From Rickettsia typhi (lineage in GTDB: Bacteria; Pseudomonadota; Gammaproteobacteria; Burkholderiales; Burkholderiaceae_C), in NCBI GenBank assembly GCA_943325485.2, contig CALPPP020000038.1, forward strand, positions 1-8,883: a DNA stretch of 8,883 nucleotides. The letters are read 5' to 3'. Under the pieces are notes generated by a model that saw only the letters and a program-made list of their open reading frames with translations, did not search any database and was not told the DNA's origin. The translations under genes and the position numbers were made by a program. Below are positions 6,165 through 8,883 of the stretch, piece after piece. Every line of letters begins with the position of its first letter. Position 1 is the first letter of the stretch.

Positions 6165-6923
6165 TCAGTGAAACACAGGCTTGCGCTTTTCCATGAATGC
6201 GCTGAAAGCTTCGATGGCCGCCGGCTCTTTGAGCATGCGACCAAACACCAAGCCTTCTTGCTTGATGCGATCCAACACTTGTGGCGTGATACTGGCTTTC
6301 ATCAAGCGTTTGGTTTCCATCAAGGAAGACAAAGGTTTGGTCGCCATTTTGCGGGCTTGCTGTTGGGCATAGGCATTGGCCTCAGCAGGGGGTAGCACCC
6401 TGCTGACCAAGCCTATCTCCAAAGCTGTTTCAGCCAAAAAGGGCTCGCCCATCAACAAGGCTTCAGCCGCTCGCTGGTAACCCATGAGTTGAACCGCCAG
6501 CAGGCTTGATCCTGCCTCGGGGCACAAGCCCAAATTCACAAACGGCATCACAAACGCAGCGTTATCTCCGGCATACACCAAATCGCAATGCAGCAGCAGG
6601 GTGGTGCCCACACCGACTGCCGGCCCACAAACCGAGGCGATCAATGGCTTGGCGAAAACTGCAATGCCGCGCAGAAAACGAAAAACGGGCGAGTCTTCAC
6701 CTGCTGCAGGTTGCTGTAAAAAGTCAGCAATATCGTTGCCCGCGCTGAAAACAGTTTCATGGCCTTGAATCAGCACCACCTTGGTTTGTGCATCCGCTTC
6801 AGCAGTCGCCAAGGCCTGAGCCAACTCGGCGTACATAGCTGAGGTGAGCGAATTTTTTTTGTCAACGCGGTTGAGGGTCAGCGTTAACACGCCGCTTTCG
6901 AAGTGTTGCAAGACCAGGTTCAT
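6165..6923 (-). CDS. Crotonase-fold protein, probable delta3,delta2-enoyl-CoA isomerase-like
   Basis: A 252-residue member of the enoyl-CoA hydratase/isomerase superfamily. Oxyanion-hole segments are FSAGNDIADF (59-68) and CGPAVGVGTT (99-108). Both glutamates needed for hydratase activity are absent at their expected places: T108 stands where GGGCE has Glu, and F128 where the PE of PEIxLG has Glu. Instead, NLGLCPEAGSS (130-140) carries E136, aligning by eye with the single catalytic Glu of Eci1/PECI-type enoyl-CoA isomerases. I therefore favour isomerisation of 3-enoyl- to 2-enoyl-CoA in unsaturated fatty acid oxidation over hydration. The start is ATG at 6923, without a clear ribosome site. 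An in-frame TTG at 6953 has GGA 6 nt upstream and overlaps the DUF2147 stop, and would add ten residues. It is the last gene of the dehydrogenase-DUF2147-crotonase block, 22 nt after DUF2147. Confidence 0.9.
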   Translation of the reverse strand: MNLVLQHFESGVLTLTLNRVDKKNSLTSAMYAELAQALATAEADAQTKVVLIQGHETVFSAGNDIADFLQQPAAGEDSPVFRFLRGIAVFAKPLIASVCGPAVGVGTTLLLHCDLVYAGDNAAFVMPFVNLGLCPEAGSSLLAVQLMGYQRAAEALLMGEPFLAETALEIGLVSRVLPPAEANAYAQQQARKMATKPLSSLMETKRLMKASITPQVLDRIKQEGLVFGRMLKEPAAIEAFSAFMEKRKPVFH

Positions 6924-6945
6924 ATCGTGGGTGCTGTTAGGTGCG

Positions 6946-7386
6946 TTACTCAACGCGATTCCAGAACTGGGTACGGTAAAACGGCCCAATGTAACCGCGC
7001 ACCTGCAAGCGTTTTCCGCCTTCAATCGGCACCATTTTCACGGTGTAAATCTTGCCTGTTGTCGGGTCCAAAATTTTTCCACCACCCGCCCACAAGTTAT
7101 CTGCTTCTTTGCCTTCGCGCTTTAAGCCTCGCAAAATCTCCATGCCAATGATGGGTTGCCCTTTGCGGTCATCCACACACTTGTCGCAATTGGGTTTGGC
7201 ATTGGGGTCTTCTTTCAACGCACGTCCAACAGTGCCCACCAATACGCCATCTTTTTCGAAAATACGAACCTCACCCTTGGGTTGGTTGGTTTCATCGTCA
7301 ATGGTGTGCCACACACCTAGGGGCGTCATTTGGGCAAATGCTGTCATGGCGGCCATGCTCAGCAAAACAGAAAAGGTTTTTTTCAT
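6946..7386 (-). CDS. Exported DUF2147 family protein
   Basis: A 146-residue protein with a clear Sec signal peptide (MKKTFSVLLSMAAMTAFA, cleavage probably after A18), so it is exported. The mature part follows the DUF2147 pattern: GVWHTIDDETNQPKGEVRIF near the start, a short CDKC pair (C67, C70), WAGGGKILDPTTGKIY at about 99-114, and VRGYIGPFYRTQFWNR at the C-terminus. The fold is probably a small beta-barrel; no enzymatic function is established that I know of. The start is ATG at 7386, with a strong AAGGAG ribosome site 6 nt upstream; an upstream in-frame start at 7419 would overlap the dehydrogenase and spoil the signal peptide. It lies 25 nt after the dehydrogenase and 22 nt before the crotonase on the same strand, so co-transcription is likely, although its envelope location sits oddly with two cytosolic acyl-CoA enzymes. 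Confidence 0.9.
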   Translation of the reverse strand: MKKTFSVLLSMAAMTAFAQMTPLGVWHTIDDETNQPKGEVRIFEKDGVLVGTVGRALKEDPNAKPNCDKCVDDRKGQPIIGMEILRGLKREGKEADNLWAGGGKILDPTTGKIYTVKMVPIEGGKRLQVRGYIGPFYRTQFWNRVE

Positions 7387-7392
7387 CGGTGT

Positions 7393-7398
7393 CTCCTT
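7393..7398 (-). promoter_or_regulatory. Strong ribosome binding site of the DUF2147 gene
   Basis: AAGGAG on the minus strand, 6 nt before the ATG at 7386. It is the clearest Shine-Dalgarno sequence in the window and fixes this start over the in-frame codon at 7419. Confidence 0.8.
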
Positions 7399-7411
7399 GG
7401 TGGGTGGGTGT

Positions 7412-8883
7412 TTAAGCAAAAACTTCTTGGGTGTCCATCAACACGGCGCTGCCTGCGCGCGCAGTTTGCATCAAACTCGCCGTCTCTGGCAACAACTTGG
7501 CAAAATAAAATCTGGCCGTTTGCAATTTGGCTTTGTAAAACGGGTCACGGTTGCCATCCGCGATTTTTTGCAATGCCACTTTGGCCATACGCGCCCAGAA
7601 ATAGGCAAACACCAAATGGCCTGTCACACGCAAATAATCAACCGCTGCAGCCCCTACTTCGTCCGCATTCGACATGGCCTTCATGCCAATCTCCCCAGTG
7701 AACTGGGTCATTTGCTGGCCTAACTTTGCCAAAGGCTGGATGAACTCTGCCATGTCTTCGTTGTCGGTTTCTTCGGCGACCAAGGTAGCAATGAGTTTGC
7801 CAAATTTTTTCAAGGTAGCGCCTTGGTTACCAAGAACTTTGCGCCCTAACAGGTCCAAACTTTGGATGGTGTTGGTGCCCTCGTAGATCATATTGATGCG
7901 AGAGTCGCGTACAAATTGCTCCATACCCCATTCGTGGATAAACCCATGCCCACCAAACACCTGCATGCATGAGGAGGTGGCTATCCAGCCGTTGTCGGTG
8001 ATAAAGGCTTTGACAATAGGTGTGAGCATGGCCACCATCTCCAGCGCTTCTGCTCGCACTGCCGCATCGGGATGGTGTAACTCTTGGTCAATCAACAAAG
8101 CGCAATAGAGATTCAAAGCACGACCGCCTTCTGCGTATGCTTTGGCGGTCAGCAACATCTTGCGCACATCGGGATGAACCAAAATACTGTCAGCGGGTTT
8201 GTCTGGACTTTTCACGCCTGAGAGACTTCTGGACTGCAAGCGGTCTTTGGCATAAGCCAAGGCGTTTTGGTACGCCACTTCGGTCAAACCCAGCGACTGC
8301 ATGCCTACACCTATGCGAGCGGCATTCATCATCACAAACATCGCCGCCAAGCCCTTGTGGGGTTGACCCACCAAGGTGCCGACTGCGCCATCGAGCACCA
8401 TTTGGCAAGTGGCGTTGCCGTGGATGCCCATTTTGTGCTCTAGGCCGCCGCAGTAAATCGAATTGCGCTCGCCCAAGCTGCCGTCACTGTTGACCAAAAA
8501 CTTGGGCACCACAAAGAGACTGATGCCTTTGCTGCCCACAGGCGCATCCGGCAGTCGTGCCAACACCAGATGAACAATATTGCTCACCAAGTCGTGCTCG
8601 CCTGCGCTGATGAAAATTTTGTTGCCAGTGAGTTTGTAACTACCGTCAGCTTGAGGTTCAGCTTTGGTTCGCAGCAGACCCAAATCAGTACCGCAATGCG
8701 ACTCGGTCAAGCACATGGTGCCCGTCCATTCGCCGTTGGTCAAATGCGGCAAATACATCTGCTTTTGTTCTTCAGTGCCATGCGCATGTAAACACTCATA
8801 AGCGCCGTGGGTCAATCCTGGGTACATGGTCCACGCTTGGTTGGCGCTGTTGAGCATTTCATAAAAACACTGGTTCACCACAA
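7412..8883 (-). CDS. Acyl-CoA dehydrogenase, DmdC-like with C-terminal extension (5' end off window)
   Basis: The C-terminal 489 residues of an FAD-dependent acyl-CoA dehydrogenase; the N-terminus lies beyond the right edge. The family is about 590-600 residues, so roughly 100 are missing. The first visible codon, GTG at 8881, is internal and not a start. Visible motifs are MCLTESHCGTDLGLLRT (flavin and substrate binding, fragment residues 56-72), QVFGGHGFIHEWGMEQ (307-322) and MIYEGTNTIQSLDLLGRK (331-348), with E334 the expected catalytic base. The extra C-terminal domain after about residue 355 is typical of the group that includes 3-methylmercaptopropionyl-CoA dehydrogenase (DmdC), and many members are simply long- or medium-chain fatty acyl-CoA dehydrogenases. 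I cannot decide the substrate from sequence. It introduces the 2,3 double bond in the first oxidation step, and leads an operon with DUF2147 and the crotonase. Confidence 0.93.
   Translation of the reverse strand, partial: VVNQCFYEMLNSANQAWTMYPGLTHGAYECLHAHGTEEQKQMYLPHLTNGEWTGTMCLTESHCGTDLGLLRTKAEPQADGSYKLTGNKIFISAGEHDLVSNIVHLVLARLPDAPVGSKGISLFVVPKFLVNSDGSLGERNSIYCGGLEHKMGIHGNATCQMVLDGAVGTLVGQPHKGLAAMFVMMNAARIGVGMQSLGLTEVAYQNALAYAKDRLQSRSLSGVKSPDKPADSILVHPDVRKMLLTAKAYAEGGRALNLYCALLIDQELHHPDAAVRAEALEMVAMLTPIVKAFITDNGWIATSSCMQVFGGHGFIHEWGMEQFVRDSRINMIYEGTNTIQSLDLLGRKVLGNQGATLKKFGKLIATLVAEETDNEDMAEFIQPLAKLGQQMTQFTGEIGMKAMSNADEVGAAAVDYLRVTGHLVFAYFWARMAKVALQKIADGNRDPFYKAKLQTARFYFAKLLPETASLMQTARAGSAVLMDTQEVFA

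Noticed and set aside
7052..7723. A 223-codon plus-strand open frame across the DUF2147 and dehydrogenase genes
   Set aside because: It spans the junction of two well-supported minus-strand genes and resembles no protein family; overlapping-frame artefact.

Overview
The window reads as ordinary chromosomal sequence from a betaproteobacterium, most likely Burkholderiales and possibly a compact-genome Comamonadaceae-like freshwater type. This placement is inference. It rests on the protein flavour of the YciA-type thioesterase, the Slt transglycosylase and the acyl-CoA dehydrogenase, on a base composition of roughly half G+C by eye, and on very tight gene packing. I see no rRNA, tRNA, CRISPR array, insertion sequence, prophage or integration site, and no stretch over 300 bases lacks a gene.

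Layout, left to right. (1) Bases 1-1790 hold a three-gene minus-strand block, read right to left: 5-formyltetrahydrofolate cyclo-ligase, a TetR/AcrR-type regulator, and an MBL-fold hydrolase cut by the left edge. The spacings are 9 and 15 nt, so this is probably one transcript. (2) A plus-strand periplasmic lytic transglycosylase (slt-like) at 1830-3878 is divergent from the cyclo-ligase, with only 39 nt between their likely start codons. (3) A minus-strand Atm1-type ABC half-transporter at 3875-5701 converges on slt, and the two stop codons overlap. (4) A plus-strand YciA-type acyl-CoA thioesterase at 5742-6164 is divergent from the transporter. (5) A minus-strand fatty-acid-oxidation-like block runs from 8883 to 6165: a 5'-truncated DmdC-type acyl-CoA dehydrogenase, a small exported DUF2147 protein, and a crotonase-fold protein whose active-site residues look like those of a delta3,delta2-enoyl-CoA isomerase rather than a hydratase.

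The thioesterase, dehydrogenase and crotonase all act on acyl-CoA esters. The TetR protein has a C-terminal half resembling regulators of acyl-CoA metabolism, so a functional link across the window is possible but not shown. The cyclo-ligase, Slt and the ABC exporter look like housekeeping genes.

I found no convincing new multi-gene system. The points most worth a second look are the altered metal motif in the MBL protein, the isomerase-like active site of the 'hydratase', the DUF2147 gene inside a beta-oxidation-type operon, and the lack of terminator space at both convergent junctions. No rho-independent terminator or confident promoter was found.
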